Shown: positions 50,599-61,538, numbered from the stretch's first letter. The stretch is 64,000 nucleotides of DNA from Marinobacter psychrophilus (GCF_001043175.1 NZ_CP011494.1:2852001-2916000); one strand, 5' to 3'. Notes: a model not told the origin generated them from the letters alone. Numbers and translations are program-made.

Positions 50599-51171
50599 CT
50601 AGCTTTTAACCCGATTCATATATTCACCGGTGCGAGTGTCTACTTTTAACACTTCACCAATGGTAATAAAAAGCGGTACGCTCACCACGGCGCCAGTGGA
50701 CAAAGTCGCCGGTTTGGAACCGCCCTGGGCGGTATCGCCTTTCATGCCCGGATCGGTTTCAACCACTTCCAGCTCGACAAAATTCGGCGGCGTAATCGTC
50801 AGTGGAGCACCGTTAAACAACGTAACCGTATAAACATTCTGTTCTTTTAGCCATTTAAGAGTATCGCCCACAGCTTTTCCATCGGCCGCGTACTGCTCAA
50901 ACGAACCATCGGTGAGCATGAAGTGCCAGAATTGGCCGTCGGTGTACAGGTATTCCATGTCCTGATCCATCACGTCTGCACCTTCCAGACTTTCGTTAGA
51001 CTTGAAGGTACGGTCCCACACCCGGTTGGTCATCAGGTTGCGCAGGCGCACCCGACTGAAGCCCTGGCCTTTACCGGGTTTTACAAATTCGTTTTCCAGG
51101 ATGATGCAGGGGTCGCCTTCAAACAAAACCTTAAGACCGCCGCGAAATTCGTTGGTAGAATATGAAGCCAT
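50599..51171 (-). CDS. efp: Elongation factor P
   Basis: EF-P rescues ribosomes stalled at polyproline. The 190-residue protein has the modification loop KPGKGQ with K34 as the beta-lysylated residue, the KOW-like and OB domains, and GEYMNRV at the end. The ATG at 51171 gives the family start MASYSTNEF. It is divergent from epmB (45 nt) and upstream of epmA, so EF-P lies with both of its known modifiers. Confidence 0.97.
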   Translation of the reverse strand: MASYSTNEFRGGLKVLFEGDPCIILENEFVKPGKGQGFSRVRLRNLMTNRVWDRTFKSNESLEGADVMDQDMEYLYTDGQFWHFMLTDGSFEQYAADGKAVGDTLKWLKEQNVYTVTLFNGAPLTITPPNFVELEVVETDPGMKGDTAQGGSKPATLSTGAVVSVPLFITIGEVLKVDTRTGEYMNRVKS

Positions 51172-51216
51172 GAAATGTCCACCTGCCAATAGGCTGTTCA
51201 GAATTTTAAGGCCGCT

Positions 51217-52269
51217 ATGATACAGCTAACCCCCGTGCTTATAGAAGCCCGCGCTCACCCGGAGTGTGGGGAAAGTTCAGAGTCCGCCAGCTGGCAACAG
51301 ATTTTAGCCAGCTCCATCAACCGTCCGGCAGAGCTGCTGGAACGTCTGGGGCTCTGCCCTGAACAATGGCTGGCCGGGGCAGATGCCGGGCACTTGCTGT
51401 TTTCGATACGGGTGCCCGAGCCTTTTTTGGCGCGTATGGAATATGGCAACCCCAACGACCCCTTGCTGCGTCAGGTACTGCCATTGGTCGACGAAACCCG
51501 CACCCTGGCCGGATTTGTCGCCGACCCACTGGCCGAAGCCGACGCTATGGCAACAACAGGGCTGATCCGAAAATACAAAAGCCGTGCCTTACTCATGGTG
51601 ACCGGGCAGTGCGCCATTAATTGCCGCTACTGTTTTCGTCGCCACTTCCCTTACGACGAACAACGGCTCAAACCGCAGGACCGCCAAACCGTGCTGGACA
51701 CATTGGCGAACAGTCCGGAAATTAACGAAGTGATTTTCAGCGGTGGCGACCCCTTGGCCGCCAACGATAAATTACTGGCGCAATGGGCCCAGGCCCTTGA
51801 GCAGATCCCTCACCTACGCCGGCTGAGGATTCACACCCGGCTTCCGGTCGTGATTCCTCAGCGGGTTTGCGATGCGCTTTTACAATGGATTCGCGCTACC
51901 CGTTTACGGGTGGTTGTGGTGCTGCACATCAACCATCCTGCGGAAATCGACCATGCTACTGTTCAAGCCCTGCAAAAGTTAACTGACGTCGGTGTGACCC
52001 TACTGAACCAAAGTGTTATGCTACGTGGTGTAAATGATAGCGTCGATGTACTGGAACAGCTCAGCGAGCGAATGTTCGATGCCGGTGTATTGCCCTACTA
52101 CCTGCACGCGTTTGACCCTGTAGCAGGGGCTCACCATTTTTCCGTCCCGGACAGCGAGGCAAAAGCTCTTACACGTGGACTGCTTGAACGCCTGCCAGGC
52201 TTTTTGGTGCCGCGTCTAGTGCGAGAATTACCCGGTGCTGGCAGCAAAACGCCTCTTGATTTGGAGTAA
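51217..52269 (+). CDS. epmB: L-lysine 2,3-aminomutase EpmB
   Basis: EpmB (YjeK) is a radical-SAM, PLP-dependent enzyme that converts (S)-alpha-lysine to (R)-beta-lysine for EpmA. The 350-residue protein has CAINCRYC (C132, C136, C139) followed by FRRHFPY and the SGGDPL block. It is divergent from efp. Confidence 0.95.
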   Translation: MIQLTPVLIEARAHPECGESSESASWQQILASSINRPAELLERLGLCPEQWLAGADAGHLLFSIRVPEPFLARMEYGNPNDPLLRQVLPLVDETRTLAGFVADPLAEADAMATTGLIRKYKSRALLMVTGQCAINCRYCFRRHFPYDEQRLKPQDRQTVLDTLANSPEINEVIFSGGDPLAANDKLLAQWAQALEQIPHLRRLRIHTRLPVVIPQRVCDALLQWIRATRLRVVVVLHINHPAEIDHATVQALQKLTDVGVTLLNQSVMLRGVNDSVDVLEQLSERMFDAGVLPYYLHAFDPVAGAHHFSVPDSEAKALTRGLLERLPGFLVPRLVRELPGAGSKTPLDLE

Positions 52270-52393
52270 AGCGAAGCGGCTTACTTTGTAACGAATTGTC
52301 GCCTCGATGATTTTTTGCTTTGCGTATTTACTTTGCTAACTTACATTACGTAGCAAACCTATACATTTATTCCTCTGCGCACTTACTCTTACT

Positions 52394-54184
52394 ATGGAAG
52401 GCACCTTTCTGAAACCAGATATCCGGGTACCAGAGCAAAAAACCGCGAGCCTTTCGTTCTGCGACACCACACCCAAAGCTTTCAAGCAATGGGCGGGGTT
52501 ATTGCCTATGGCCAACATTGGCGAAATGTCGCGTCAGCTCTATCACGCCATTATTGAGCTAAATCAGCTTTTTTTGCCGCCACAGCAGCGCTTACAACTG
52601 TTAGACATTATTCGTGAAAAAATCCACTTTGTGTGCACAGAGCTGTCCCACCACTTCATCGGTACCGCGATATCAATGCCGGAAAAGCAACGCAAGATCG
52701 CCAATCTGGCACAGGCCCTGCAATTGCACCTGTCCGGAGGTTACAAACTCTGTGTAATAGAACTGCTGAATGCAGGCACCTCGGATAAAAATCGCAAAGC
52801 TCTGGTCGTCGCCATTCACCGCAGCATTACCGAGCTGTCCGGCACCATACTGCGAGCGTATCAGCTTTACTGCCCTACCCCGCCAAACAGCTGGCTGGAT
52901 TGCCATAAGCTTTACAAGTTTGCGCTCGCGCATCAGCTAACCGCTATTAAAATTAACGATGCCACTCCTGGCCAGCGCAATTCAAGCAGCATTGACGATG
53001 CCTACAAACGAATTTTATTGTTGGGGTGCGCCCGCCCTAGCCAGTTGCGCCAAACGGAACTGAGCCAGCTTTTTACTCTGTTCGAACCTTGGACCGATCT
53101 GACAGATTTCGTGCCCGGCGCCCAAGGTGACAGTTTGTTCGTGGTAAATATGCGCGCAGACAAGTCGCCAGTATACCGCAGCCTGCTGGGCGAGGCTGAA
53201 GAAGGCGACTTTTTCAGTTTTGACAGCAGCCGCCTATCGGCCCAAATTAGCCAGGCCATTCAAACAGCTGATAGTAACGAAGCAAGCGAACTGACGCTGC
53301 CTCCACATACCAGTGATACCCTGCTGATACACCTCGCCCAGGCGCTGGGCACTCTTGCCAAACGCAATTTCAACCGCGTAACCAACCAGGGCAGCCTCGA
53401 ACTGTGTGTCGGGCTGACCGCGGTGCACTATTTTATGGCGGGACGCAAAACCCTGAACGACTTCACCCGACAGCTTGAAGCGGAAGACACCGAAGACAAC
53501 ATGTTTATCCGCAGCTCCACTCGAAGAAACGACGCTTGGGCCGGCGCACACGATGCCGATAACAGAGGCGAGGGCATGCTGGCCGGCAATGCCCCTATCA
53601 ACTTCACCAGCGCCAGCGCCCGTGCCAGCGCGGCACTCAAAAACGCGCCCTGTGCCTGTCGCACAAAGATGATAAATACCAGCCCTGGCGGCTTTTGTAT
53701 TGTCTGGGACAGCCAAATACCGAGCAGTCTGCAGACAGGCGAAATTCTCGGCGTACGCGAGCAAAGTTCACAACCCTGGAGTGTTGCCGTAGTTCGCTGG
53801 ATTCGTCAGATTAAAAACGAGGGCACGCAAATTGGCATTGAACTACAAGCACCCACGGCGACACCTTGCGCTGTGCGCTTAATTCAGAAACTTGGTAACA
53901 GTAGCGAGTACTTACGCGGGCTGATGCTGCCGGAGATCAGCGTCATCAACCAGCCTGCCACGCTGATTGTGCCGCGGATACCCTTTCAATCTGGAAACCG
54001 CATTACCCTGCTGATTGATGACCACGAAGAGCAAGGCCAGCTGCTGAAAAAAATGACGGCGACAGGCAGCATCAACCAATTTGAAATAAAACTTCAGAGC
54101 ATGCCTGACGCTAAAACCAGCACCGATAGACCCGCTCCTGCATCCAGCGAAGATGAATTTGATTCGCTCTGGCCCTTGCTGTGA
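52394..54184 (+). CDS. Unknown protein upstream of fimX, PilZ-like C-terminus
   Basis: This 596-residue protein has no assigned function. It occupies the place of P. aeruginosa PA4958, the uncharacterised gene next to fimX. The first ~400 residues are largely helical with no catalytic motif. Residues about 415-520 contain an NTSPGG stretch (428-433), which matches the N/DxSxxG signature of PilZ domains, with beta-like strands after it; the RxxxR motif is not evident. There is no signal peptide or membrane segment. It could therefore be a degenerate c-di-GMP receptor or a scaffold that works with the neighbouring FimX-like protein. Confidence 0.7.
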   Translation: MEGTFLKPDIRVPEQKTASLSFCDTTPKAFKQWAGLLPMANIGEMSRQLYHAIIELNQLFLPPQQRLQLLDIIREKIHFVCTELSHHFIGTAISMPEKQRKIANLAQALQLHLSGGYKLCVIELLNAGTSDKNRKALVVAIHRSITELSGTILRAYQLYCPTPPNSWLDCHKLYKFALAHQLTAIKINDATPGQRNSSSIDDAYKRILLLGCARPSQLRQTELSQLFTLFEPWTDLTDFVPGAQGDSLFVVNMRADKSPVYRSLLGEAEEGDFFSFDSSRLSAQISQAIQTADSNEASELTLPPHTSDTLLIHLAQALGTLAKRNFNRVTNQGSLELCVGLTAVHYFMAGRKTLNDFTRQLEAEDTEDNMFIRSSTRRNDAWAGAHDADNRGEGMLAGNAPINFTSASARASAALKNAPCACRTKMINTSPGGFCIVWDSQIPSSLQTGEILGVREQSSQPWSVAVVRWIRQIKNEGTQIGIELQAPTATPCAVRLIQKLGNSSEYLRGLMLPEISVINQPATLIVPRIPFQSGNRITLLIDDHEEQGQLLKKMTATGSINQFEIKLQSMPDAKTSTDRPAPASSEDEFDSLWPLL

Positions 54185-54362
54185 GACGCGTCAATTCTTT
54201 GTACCTGATTGCCTAATCAGAGCTTCGCGTGTCTCAACTCAGCGCCACGCCCGTGCCGGACTTGTTATTAACCGGCAACCTCTTCATTATTCACACTCCT
54301 CCAAGAACCGGGCTTTGTCAGCGGCCCGGCTCCGTCAGTGTGCAGCACGAGATTGTCGAGTC

Positions 54363-56447
54363 ATGCAGAAGAAAGCCTCCACCGTTCATATGCTTATTCT
54401 GGATCCGTCACTGAATGACGCAGAAAACCTGATCAGCCTGTTACGCAATTCCGGTCGCGCTACCCGGGCCCATCGCATTACCTCCGAGGAAGACCTCGAA
54501 GAGGCCCTCAAAAATGGCAACTGGGACATAATGCTGGCGCGTGACACCGAACAGGAATGCCCGGTAGACGCAGCGTTAGCCATGTTGCGACGGCTTGGTA
54601 AAGACATTCCTTTCATATTGCTGACCGATGACTACAACGCGGCCCGCGCCACGGCTGTTCTTAAAGCCGGCGGACAAGACACCGTACCCTACAGCGAACA
54701 GGCACTGCTGGTGCTGGTCGTGAATCGCGAACTGACGGACCTTGACGAGCGCCGACGCCGTCGGCTTTTGGAATCTCACCTGCGCGAAGCCGAACAACGC
54801 TGCCAACGCCTGCTGGAAAGCTCAAAAGACGCCATTGCCTATGTCATTGAAGGCATGCACGTTTATGCTAATGAGTCCTATTTAGAGTTTCTGGGTTACG
54901 ACGACATCGACGAACTGATGTGTATCCCGGTACTGGACACCCTCGGCAGCCAAAGCCAAGACGACTACCGCCAACTGATTAAAGGCTTTGCCGACCAAAG
55001 TAGCGAACGGATGAGCCAAAAAGTAACTGCGCGGCGCAGTGACGGCCGCGAACTGACCGCCAATATGCAGGCTTCGCTTGCCACCTTTGACGGCGAACGC
55101 TGCACACAGATTGTGCTACAGCCAGAACACAACGGCGCAGAACTGGAAAAAAAGCTGATGCAAATCAGTAATCAGGACCTGCTTACAGGCTTGTATAACC
55201 GCTCGTTCTTCATGGCCTCGCTGGCGGAAGCTATTACCCAGGCCGGCGCCAGTAACGAATCTGGCTCGCTGGCTTATATTTCATTGGATAACTTTGCGCC
55301 GCTGAAGCGGGACGTTGGTATTACAGGTGTCGATTTTCTGCTGCGCGATCTGGCCACTCTGCTGCGCGAGCAGGTAGGTGCAGACATGACCTTGGCGCGC
55401 CTGAGCGACGACTCGTTCGCACTGTTATACCTGCCCTACAGCGAAAATGACATGGTCAACTTGGCACAGGGGATCTGTACAGCCATTGAGGGTTCGCTGT
55501 TCGATGTCGACGGCCGCTCGGTACAGCTCACGGTGAGTATCGGCGTTGCTGGCGTCACCGAAAATTCGCCCAAAGCCGAAGAGTTAATGGCCCGCGCGCA
55601 CCGCGCTTCAGTCGAACTGAAAAAACAGAACGAGCAGACCCACGGCAACGGCGTGCGAGTACACAATGCCGCTGAACACCGAATGCTCAACGATAACACC
55701 GCCATAGACTGTATAAACCGGGCGCTGGACAACGATCAGTTTCGCCTGCTGTTCCAGCCCGTTATCAATCTGCGCGGGGAAAGTGAAGAGCACTATGAAG
55801 TTTACGTGCGCATGCTGGACGACAAAGGCGAAGATATTTCGCCCTACAACTTCTTGCCACCCATAGGACCCACAGACACGGCTGTGAAGATCGACCGCTG
55901 GGTCTTCCTGCAAGCCATAAAAAAACTGGCTGCGCACCGGGTGAAGGGCCAGAACACCCGGCTATTTCTGAACGTGACGACCGAAACTCTGCACGACAAA
56001 ACTTTCACACCGTGGCTAAGTGTGGCTCTGAAGGCTGCTCGCCTGCCGGGTGACACGCTGATATTCCAGCTCCGCGAATGCGACGCCAATAATTTCACAA
56101 AACAGGCAAAGGACTTCGCAAAAACTCTGCACCAACTGCATTGCAAGGTGTCCATCACCCAGTTTGGCTGCACTTTGAACCCGTTTCATGCGCTCAACCA
56201 TATCGACACCGACTACATAAAAATAGACAGCTCGTTTACCGAGGAGCTGCAGAATGATCACGACGCCCGCGAACGTCTCAAGGAAATGGTGCAGTCACTG
56301 CAAAGCGCCGGCAAGCTGTCTATTGTGCCGTTAGTAGAAAGCGCCGGCATACTGGCAACCCTCTGGCAGGCCGGGGTAAATTACATTCAGGGCTACTACT
56401 TACAACCGCCCACGCCCGAAATGACCTACGATTTCAGCGACAACTGA
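54363..56447 (+). CDS. fimX: FimX-like degenerate GGDEF-EAL protein
   Basis: The 694-residue protein has the FimX architecture: an N-terminal REC-like domain (about 8-125), a PAS domain (about 140-255), a GGDEF domain (about 270-430) and an EAL domain (about 445-690). Both catalytic signatures are degenerate: GGDEF is SDDSF (348-352) and EAL is EVY (479-481). P. aeruginosa FimX (691 residues) also has degenerate motifs, binds c-di-GMP through its EAL domain and directs type IV pilus assembly. A receptor role is thus more likely than synthesis or breakdown. The ATG at 54363 lacks a strong Shine-Dalgarno; the frame is open to 54153 but that would overlap the preceding gene. Confidence 0.85.
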   Translation: MQKKASTVHMLILDPSLNDAENLISLLRNSGRATRAHRITSEEDLEEALKNGNWDIMLARDTEQECPVDAALAMLRRLGKDIPFILLTDDYNAARATAVLKAGGQDTVPYSEQALLVLVVNRELTDLDERRRRRLLESHLREAEQRCQRLLESSKDAIAYVIEGMHVYANESYLEFLGYDDIDELMCIPVLDTLGSQSQDDYRQLIKGFADQSSERMSQKVTARRSDGRELTANMQASLATFDGERCTQIVLQPEHNGAELEKKLMQISNQDLLTGLYNRSFFMASLAEAITQAGASNESGSLAYISLDNFAPLKRDVGITGVDFLLRDLATLLREQVGADMTLARLSDDSFALLYLPYSENDMVNLAQGICTAIEGSLFDVDGRSVQLTVSIGVAGVTENSPKAEELMARAHRASVELKKQNEQTHGNGVRVHNAAEHRMLNDNTAIDCINRALDNDQFRLLFQPVINLRGESEEHYEVYVRMLDDKGEDISPYNFLPPIGPTDTAVKIDRWVFLQAIKKLAAHRVKGQNTRLFLNVTTETLHDKTFTPWLSVALKAARLPGDTLIFQLRECDANNFTKQAKDFAKTLHQLHCKVSITQFGCTLNPFHALNHIDTDYIKIDSSFTEELQNDHDARERLKEMVQSLQSAGKLSIVPLVESAGILATLWQAGVNYIQGYYLQPPTPEMTYDFSDN

Positions 56448-56485
56448 TCCCCAGGCGCTATTTCAGACATTGTTTCATGCGCTAC

Positions 56486-57733
56486 TTATAGCCCTGTGTC
56501 ATGGTCTCGTGGCGGTTGTACCTGCTGATTGGTGTCGCTTTCACGAAAGCCAATCAGGTACAGAATAGCGTCTAGCCCGAGGGTTGAAATTGCGTGGCGG
56601 GCAGATTCCTTCACCACGGGTTTAGCACGAAACGCCACGCCCAAGCCCGCTTCGCTGAGCATGGGCAAATCATTAGCGCCGTCACCCACGGCGATAACCT
56701 GTTCGTGGGAAATGCGTTCTTTTTTTGCAATTTCCAGCAGCAGTTCGGCCTTGCGCGCACCGTCTACAATAGTGCCAGACACCCGGCCGGTTACCTTACC
56801 GTCCACAATCTCCAATTCATTGGCATAAACATAATCAATGCCAAGCTGGCGCTGAAGGTTACGGGCGAAGTAGGTAAAACCTCCCGACAGAATCGCAGTC
56901 CGGTAACCCAACGCCTTTAAGCTTCGAATCAGGTGCTCGGCGCCTTCTGTCATCTTCAAGCGGGCGGCAACCCGCTCCAGAACCGACTCCTCTAGCCCCT
57001 TCAACAGCGCAAGACGCTCGGCAAAGCTCTGGCTAAAATCCAGCTCACCTCGCATGGTACGCTCAGTGATGGCCGCCACCTGCGGCCCTACACCAGCCTC
57101 CAACGCTAGCTCGTCAATCACCTCGGCTTCAATCAGGGTGGAATCCATATCGAATACCACAAGCCGGCGATTGCGACGAAAAATCGAATCTTCCTGAAAC
57201 GCAATATCCACGTTCATCTCGCTGGCCAGATGCAGAAAATCCGCCCTCAACTGTGCAAGATTGTCTGGCGTACCACGCACGGAAAACTCCACACAGGCAG
57301 TGCGGTTCTCATCCACGTTCAGTGACGGCCGCGCCGATAACCGCGTGATGTTATCAATGTTGAGCTGGTGGCGAGCGGTAATAGCCGACACCCGCGCAAT
57401 CTGCTCGGCGGTTATGTCTCGCGCCAGCAGCGTTACAATGTAGCAGGCGCGGTTGCGGCCCTGAGCCCACTGTTGATATTCCTCGGGTGTAATCGGCGCA
57501 AACCGTACTTGCAAATCCAAGGCGTGCAAGCGAAATAACAAATCGCGGATTACCGGTGATGAGTGCGACGCGTCAGGAATCTGGATCAGGATCCCCCACG
57601 TTAGGTAATCGTGAATCACCGCCTGGCCGATATCCAGAATTCGCACCTCGTACTGGCCCATGATGCCAGTAATCTCGGAGGTCAGACCGGGTTTGTCACG
57701 CCCGGAAACGTTAATCAGAACCAGTTCACTCAC
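56486..57733 (-). CDS. serB: Phosphoserine phosphatase SerB
   Basis: SerB releases serine from phosphoserine, the last step of serine synthesis. The 415-residue protein has two N-terminal ACT-like domains (first starting SELVLINVSGRDKPGLTSE) and a HAD phosphatase domain with the nucleophile motif FDMDSTLIEAEV and GDGANDLPML. The start is a GTG at 57733 with AGGAG ten bases upstream, inside the parC stop region; the longer frame to 57865 overlaps parC and is rejected. It converges on fimX. Confidence 0.94.
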   Translation of the reverse strand: MSELVLINVSGRDKPGLTSEITGIMGQYEVRILDIGQAVIHDYLTWGILIQIPDASHSSPVIRDLLFRLHALDLQVRFAPITPEEYQQWAQGRNRACYIVTLLARDITAEQIARVSAITARHQLNIDNITRLSARPSLNVDENRTACVEFSVRGTPDNLAQLRADFLHLASEMNVDIAFQEDSIFRRNRRLVVFDMDSTLIEAEVIDELALEAGVGPQVAAITERTMRGELDFSQSFAERLALLKGLEESVLERVAARLKMTEGAEHLIRSLKALGYRTAILSGGFTYFARNLQRQLGIDYVYANELEIVDGKVTGRVSGTIVDGARKAELLLEIAKKERISHEQVIAVGDGANDLPMLSEAGLGVAFRAKPVVKESARHAISTLGLDAILYLIGFRESDTNQQVQPPRDHDTGL

Positions 57734-57740
57734 TGTCTGC

Positions 57741-60047
57741 TTACTCCTGTTGATGGGCCGCACCGGTTGCCGCCGCCACAGCTGTAACCCCGATACGGTC
57801 AACCCGCTGCAGGCCCCGTGGTAGCTTGTGGCCGCGACGGCCGCGCTCGCCAAGATAATGCTCAAGATCGTTGAACTGAAGGCTCATTTTTCGCTTACCG
57901 GCGTGGATTTCGAGCTGGTCGCTGTGGGCGAAGACCGCCACCGCTACCACAAACTCATCACGGGACTGCACCCGGGCCGAAGGAATACTGATCAACTTGT
58001 TACCTTTGCCTTTGACCAGTTCCGGCAGTTCTATGAGCGGAAACACCAACATTCGACCTTCGTTAGACACCACGGCCAGGTATAGGGTTTCGCGGCTTTC
58101 AGGCGCCAGCGCCAGCGCCGGCACCATCACCGGCGCCATAATGCGGGCGCCCTTAGGCACACTGACCAGTGTTTTACCGTTGCGGTTCTTGCTCAGCATG
58201 TCACCCAACGAGGTTGCAAAACCATAACCTCCATCGGTCACCAGCACCACCTTTCGCTGGCTGTCGCCCATCAGCAAACCGCAGAATTGAGCGCCCGGCG
58301 GCGGGTTGATATGCCCGCTCAACGGTTCACCCTGACCTCTTGCTGACGGCAGGCTGTGGGCCATCAGGGCGTATGCGCGCCCGGTCGAGTCAAGAAAAAT
58401 AACCTGTTGATTATTGCGCCCGTGTACCTGCAAAGAAAACTTGTCACCGGCCTTGTAACTCAGACCCAGCGGATCGATATCGTGGCCTTTAGCCGCTCGC
58501 ACCCACCCTTTTTCAGACAGCACAATGGTGACCGGATCGTTGGACACCAAGTCAATATTACTAAACGCCCGCGATTCACCCCGTTCTACGATCGGTGAAC
58601 GGCGGTCATCGCCGTAAGTTTCGGCATCTTGCTGCAATTCAGTTTTAATCAACTGGCGCAGATTTTTCTCGGAACCCAGAATGGCCTGCAAGTGGTCGCG
58701 TTCGATGGCGAGTTCATCCTGTTCGCCACGAATTTTCATCTCTTCCAGCTTCGCCAGGTGGCGCAGCTTCAGCTCAAGAATCGCCTCGGCTTGATCCGCT
58801 GACAACGAGAACCGAGTCATCAATTCGGCTTTCGGCTTGTCCTCATAGCGGATAATTTCGATCACTTCGTCCAGATTCAGATAGGCAATCAGCAGCCCTT
58901 CCAGCAGGTGAAGTCGGGCCAGTACTTTATCCAGCCGGTATTGCAGGCGCCTTATCACCGTGGCGCGGCGGAATGTAAGCCACTCGGTCAGCAGCTGCAC
59001 CAGGCCTTTCACACCAGGACGGCCATCGTTACCAATCACGTTGATATTCACCCGATAAGGCTTTTCCAGATCGGTACTGGCAAACAGATGTGCCATCAGG
59101 CCTTCGGCGTCTACCCGGTTTGAACGGGGCACAATCACCAGCCTGGTGGGGTTTTCGTGGTCTGACTCATCGCGCAAATCTGCCACCATGGGCAGTTTTT
59201 TGGCCTGCATCTGTTGGGCAATCTGCTCCAGCACCCGGTTACCGGATACCTGATGGGGCAAGTCAGTGATTACCAAGTCGCCGCCTTCATTCACCCAACG
59301 CGCACGCATGCGCAGCGAACCGCGACCGGTTTCGTACATTTGCAGCAGGTCTTTACGCGGGGTAATAATTTCCGCTCGAGTGGGGTAGTCCGGCCCATGA
59401 ATGTATTCGCACAGCTGTTCTACCGTGGCATCGGGCGCATCCAGCAGGTGAACACAGGCCGCCGTCACTTCGCGCACGTTGTGGGGCGGTATGTCCGTCG
59501 CCATGCCCACGGCAATGCCCGTGGTACCGTTGAGCAACACATGGGGTAAGCGCGCCGGCAGTATGGAAGGCTCGTCCATGGTGCCGTCAAAGTTGGGCAC
59601 CCAATCGGCCGTACCCTGGCCCAGTTCACTGAGCAGCACATCGGCGAAGCGCGCCAAACGCGATTCGGTATAGCGCATGGCAGCGAACGATTTTGGATCG
59701 TCTGGCGAACCCCAGTTGCCCTGGCCATCCACCAGCGGGTAGCGGTAAGAAAATGGCTGTGCCATCAACACCATGGCTTCGTAACAAGCACTGTCGCCGT
59801 GGGGGTGGAATTTACCCAGCACGTCGCCCACGGTGCGGGCAGACTTTTTGTATTTGGACGTCGATTTCAGGCCCAGTTCCGACATGGCGTAAATAATGCG
59901 CCGCTGAACCGGCTTCAGCCCGTCCCCGACATTGGGAAGAGCGCGATCAAGAATGACGTACATGGAGTAGTCAAGATAGGCTTTTTCCGTATAGTCCCTG
60001 AGCGCAACCCGCTCAAAGCCTTCGTCCGTTGTCTGAAACTCTGGCAT
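57741..60047 (-). CDS. parC: DNA topoisomerase IV subunit A
   Basis: ParC is the breakage-reunion subunit of topoisomerase IV, which decatenates daughter chromosomes. The 768-residue protein has the active-site tyrosine Y126 in [10 protein letters not shown] and the [12 protein letters not shown] helix (S86 and E90 correspond to the usual quinolone-contact serine and glutamate, both unsubstituted). The C-terminal beta-pinwheel is degenerate, as usual for ParC. AGAGG lies upstream of the ATG. parE follows further along the same strand. Confidence 0.95.
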   Translation of the reverse strand: MPEFQTTDEGFERVALRDYTEKAYLDYSMYVILDRALPNVGDGLKPVQRRIIYAMSELGLKSTSKYKKSARTVGDVLGKFHPHGDSACYEAMVLMAQPFSYRYPLVDGQGNWGSPDDPKSFAAMRYTESRLARFADVLLSELGQGTADWVPNFDGTMDEPSILPARLPHVLLNGTTGIAVGMATDIPPHNVREVTAACVHLLDAPDATVEQLCEYIHGPDYPTRAEIITPRKDLLQMYETGRGSLRMRARWVNEGGDLVITDLPHQVSGNRVLEQIAQQMQAKKLPMVADLRDESDHENPTRLVIVPRSNRVDAEGLMAHLFASTDLEKPYRVNINVIGNDGRPGVKGLVQLLTEWLTFRRATVIRRLQYRLDKVLARLHLLEGLLIAYLNLDEVIEIIRYEDKPKAELMTRFSLSADQAEAILELKLRHLAKLEEMKIRGEQDELAIERDHLQAILGSEKNLRQLIKTELQQDAETYGDDRRSPIVERGESRAFSNIDLVSNDPVTIVLSEKGWVRAAKGHDIDPLGLSYKAGDKFSLQVHGRNNQQVIFLDSTGRAYALMAHSLPSARGQGEPLSGHINPPPGAQFCGLLMGDSQRKVVLVTDGGYGFATSLGDMLSKNRNGKTLVSVPKGARIMAPVMVPALALAPESRETLYLAVVSNEGRMLVFPLIELPELVKGKGNKLISIPSARVQSRDEFVVAVAVFAHSDQLEIHAGKRKMSLQFNDLEHYLGERGRRGHKLPRGLQRVDRIGVTAVAAATGAAHQQE

Positions 60048-60146
60048 GGATGCCTCTTTTTTGCCTGTACTGCCTGATGTTTAAGGAGGCCGTGATGCTA
60101 CCCTGTGCGCTCGGAATAATCACGACCTGTTAGCGCGAAACATTAT

Positions 60147-60515
60147 ATGGAGCAGCACGCGGATACACCAATACCCTGTGGCACCTCGCATCAAAGCCTC
60201 AACCCAGAAGGCGACCTTACTCAACGCGTTCTCGTCGAGCTGGACGACGATCTGGGCGCCCTTGCGACAGAAGTCGAACAAGAGCTGAACGCTGTTCTTG
60301 AGGCAACAACCCGAATATCCGACATGAACACCAGTGTTGCATCCGCCACCGAGGAGCAAACCCAAGTGGTTGATGACATGAATCGCAGCATCACAGACAT
60401 TAACGACCTGGCCTTTGCATCCGCAGCCAGATCAGAAGAGATTAATGCGACCAGCCACGCACTGGATGGTTATGCCCGCGAACTGGAGAAGCAGACGGCC
60501 AAGTTCCGCGTATAG
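60147..60515 (+). pseudogene. Methyl-accepting chemotaxis protein remnant (HAMP joined to distal tip)
   Basis: The 122-residue open frame joins two pieces of a chemoreceptor. Residues about 22-45 (GDLTQRVLVELDDDLGALAT) look like the end of a HAMP domain; residues about 58-122 (ISDMNTSVASATEEQ, then NRSITDINDLA, ending KQTAKFRV) look like the C-terminal arm of the signalling domain. The ligand-binding and membrane parts and the CheA/CheW-binding hairpin tip are missing. No Shine-Dalgarno precedes the ATG. I read it as an internally deleted decaying gene, though the frame is intact. Confidence 0.65.
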
Positions 60516-60636
60516 GCTCGCAGCCTGAATACACCAATTCCAATAGCGGAATTCCCGAATGGAGCGGTTTCCAAAATCATCGTATGCTCCTCGGCGGTAA
60601 TAGAAGACCGTTTTTTCTTTCACTAAGCGGACCACT

Positions 60637-60867
60637 ATGAAGCCAAACCTGAAAGCCTGCGGGCAAGCTATGATGACTGCGTTGGCTAATGCAGTGCTAG
60701 CATTAGTGCTGATGTTGTTGGTGGAGTTTGCCATCAGCGGCAGCTTCCGCGTTCCAGCGGCGTATCTGTGGGCCTGCCTGGTGATTTGGCTGGTTATTTT
60801 TGTCGGTCAGTTCTGGCGTATGCGCTACCTGTGCCAAGGCAATGAACCGCGCCACAAAGAAGCCTGA
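60637..60867 (+). CDS. Small two-helix membrane protein, unknown
   Basis: The 76-residue product has two predicted membrane helices (about 13-34, ALANAVLALVLMLLVEFA, and 42-61, AYLWACLVIWLVIFVGQFW) separated by a short loop, with a basic C-terminus. It is unlike any named family I know. The adjacent strong terminator argues for a real transcript. Confidence 0.55.
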   Translation: MKPNLKACGQAMMTALANAVLALVLMLLVEFAISGSFRVPAAYLWACLVIWLVIFVGQFWRMRYLCQGNEPRHKEA

Positions 60868-60889
60868 GCACGCTCACCAAAACCCAAAC

Positions 60890-60925
60890 AAAAATGGCGT
60901 AGCCACACGGCTCCGCCATTTTTTT
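60890..60925. terminator. Bidirectional terminator before yceI
   Basis: A 10-bp stem (AAAAATGGCG / CGCCATTTTT) has an inner AGCC/GGCT stem and a plus-strand T-run (seven T). It can end the small membrane gene from the left and yceI from the right. Confidence 0.85.
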
Positions 60926-60956
60926 GCGCCGATTTATTGCACTCGCCATTTTGAGA

Positions 60957-61538
60957 TTACTGGCGGATACCTTCCACCGAAATCTCCAGAGTCACAACCT
61001 CTGACGCCGGGCCCAAATTGGTGGGAATGCCAAAGTCAGCAAGCCGAAACTCGGTTTCTGCCTCAAAACCCATGCGATAACCACCCCAGGGATCGGCGCC
61101 GTGGCCAATTATCTCCGCATCCAAGACGACTTCACGGGTCACACCGCGCAGCGTCAGGTTACCCACAATATCAGCTTCTCCTTCTTCGTCCAGACGAACG
61201 CCGGTGCTTTTGAACGTCGCTTGCGGGTATTCACCGGTGTAGAGAAAATCTTCGTCGCGGAGGTGTTTGTCGCGCTCGGCGTGATTACTGTCAACACTGG
61301 CGGTATCGATGGACACCGATACCGAGCTGTTCTGCGGATTTTCAGCGTCGTACACAAACTGGCCGTCGAAATCGTTGAAGCGCCCGTACAGCCAACTATA
61401 ACCCAAGTGTGAAATACGGAAATTGATAAACTGGTGAGCACCTTTTTTATCAAAAGCGTAGGTGCCGGAGTGGTCTGCGGCCTGAGCGCCACCGACCAGA
61501 GCCAGATACACAGCCGATGCCAAAAACAATCGTTTCAT
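60957..61538 (-). CDS. yceI: YceI family periplasmic protein
   Basis: YceI proteins are periplasmic lipocalin-like beta-barrels that bind isoprenoid-type lipids. The 193-residue protein has a signal peptide ([20 protein letters not shown], cleavage about 20), then conserved [39 protein letters not shown] and the C-terminal beta barrel. It follows the cytochrome b561 gene by 40 nt in the same direction, as in E. coli yceJ-yceI. Confidence 0.9.
   Translation of the reverse strand: MKRLFLASAVYLALVGGAQAADHSGTYAFDKKGAHQFINFRISHLGYSWLYGRFNDFDGQFVYDAENPQNSSVSVSIDTASVDSNHAERDKHLRDEDFLYTGEYPQATFKSTGVRLDEEGEADIVGNLTLRGVTREVVLDAEIIGHGADPWGGYRMGFEAETEFRLADFGIPTNLGPASEVVTLEISVEGIRQ

Noticed and set aside
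57734..57865. Upstream extension of SerB to 57865.
   Set aside because: It overlaps the end of parC on the same strand in another frame; GTG at 57733 has a good Shine-Dalgarno.
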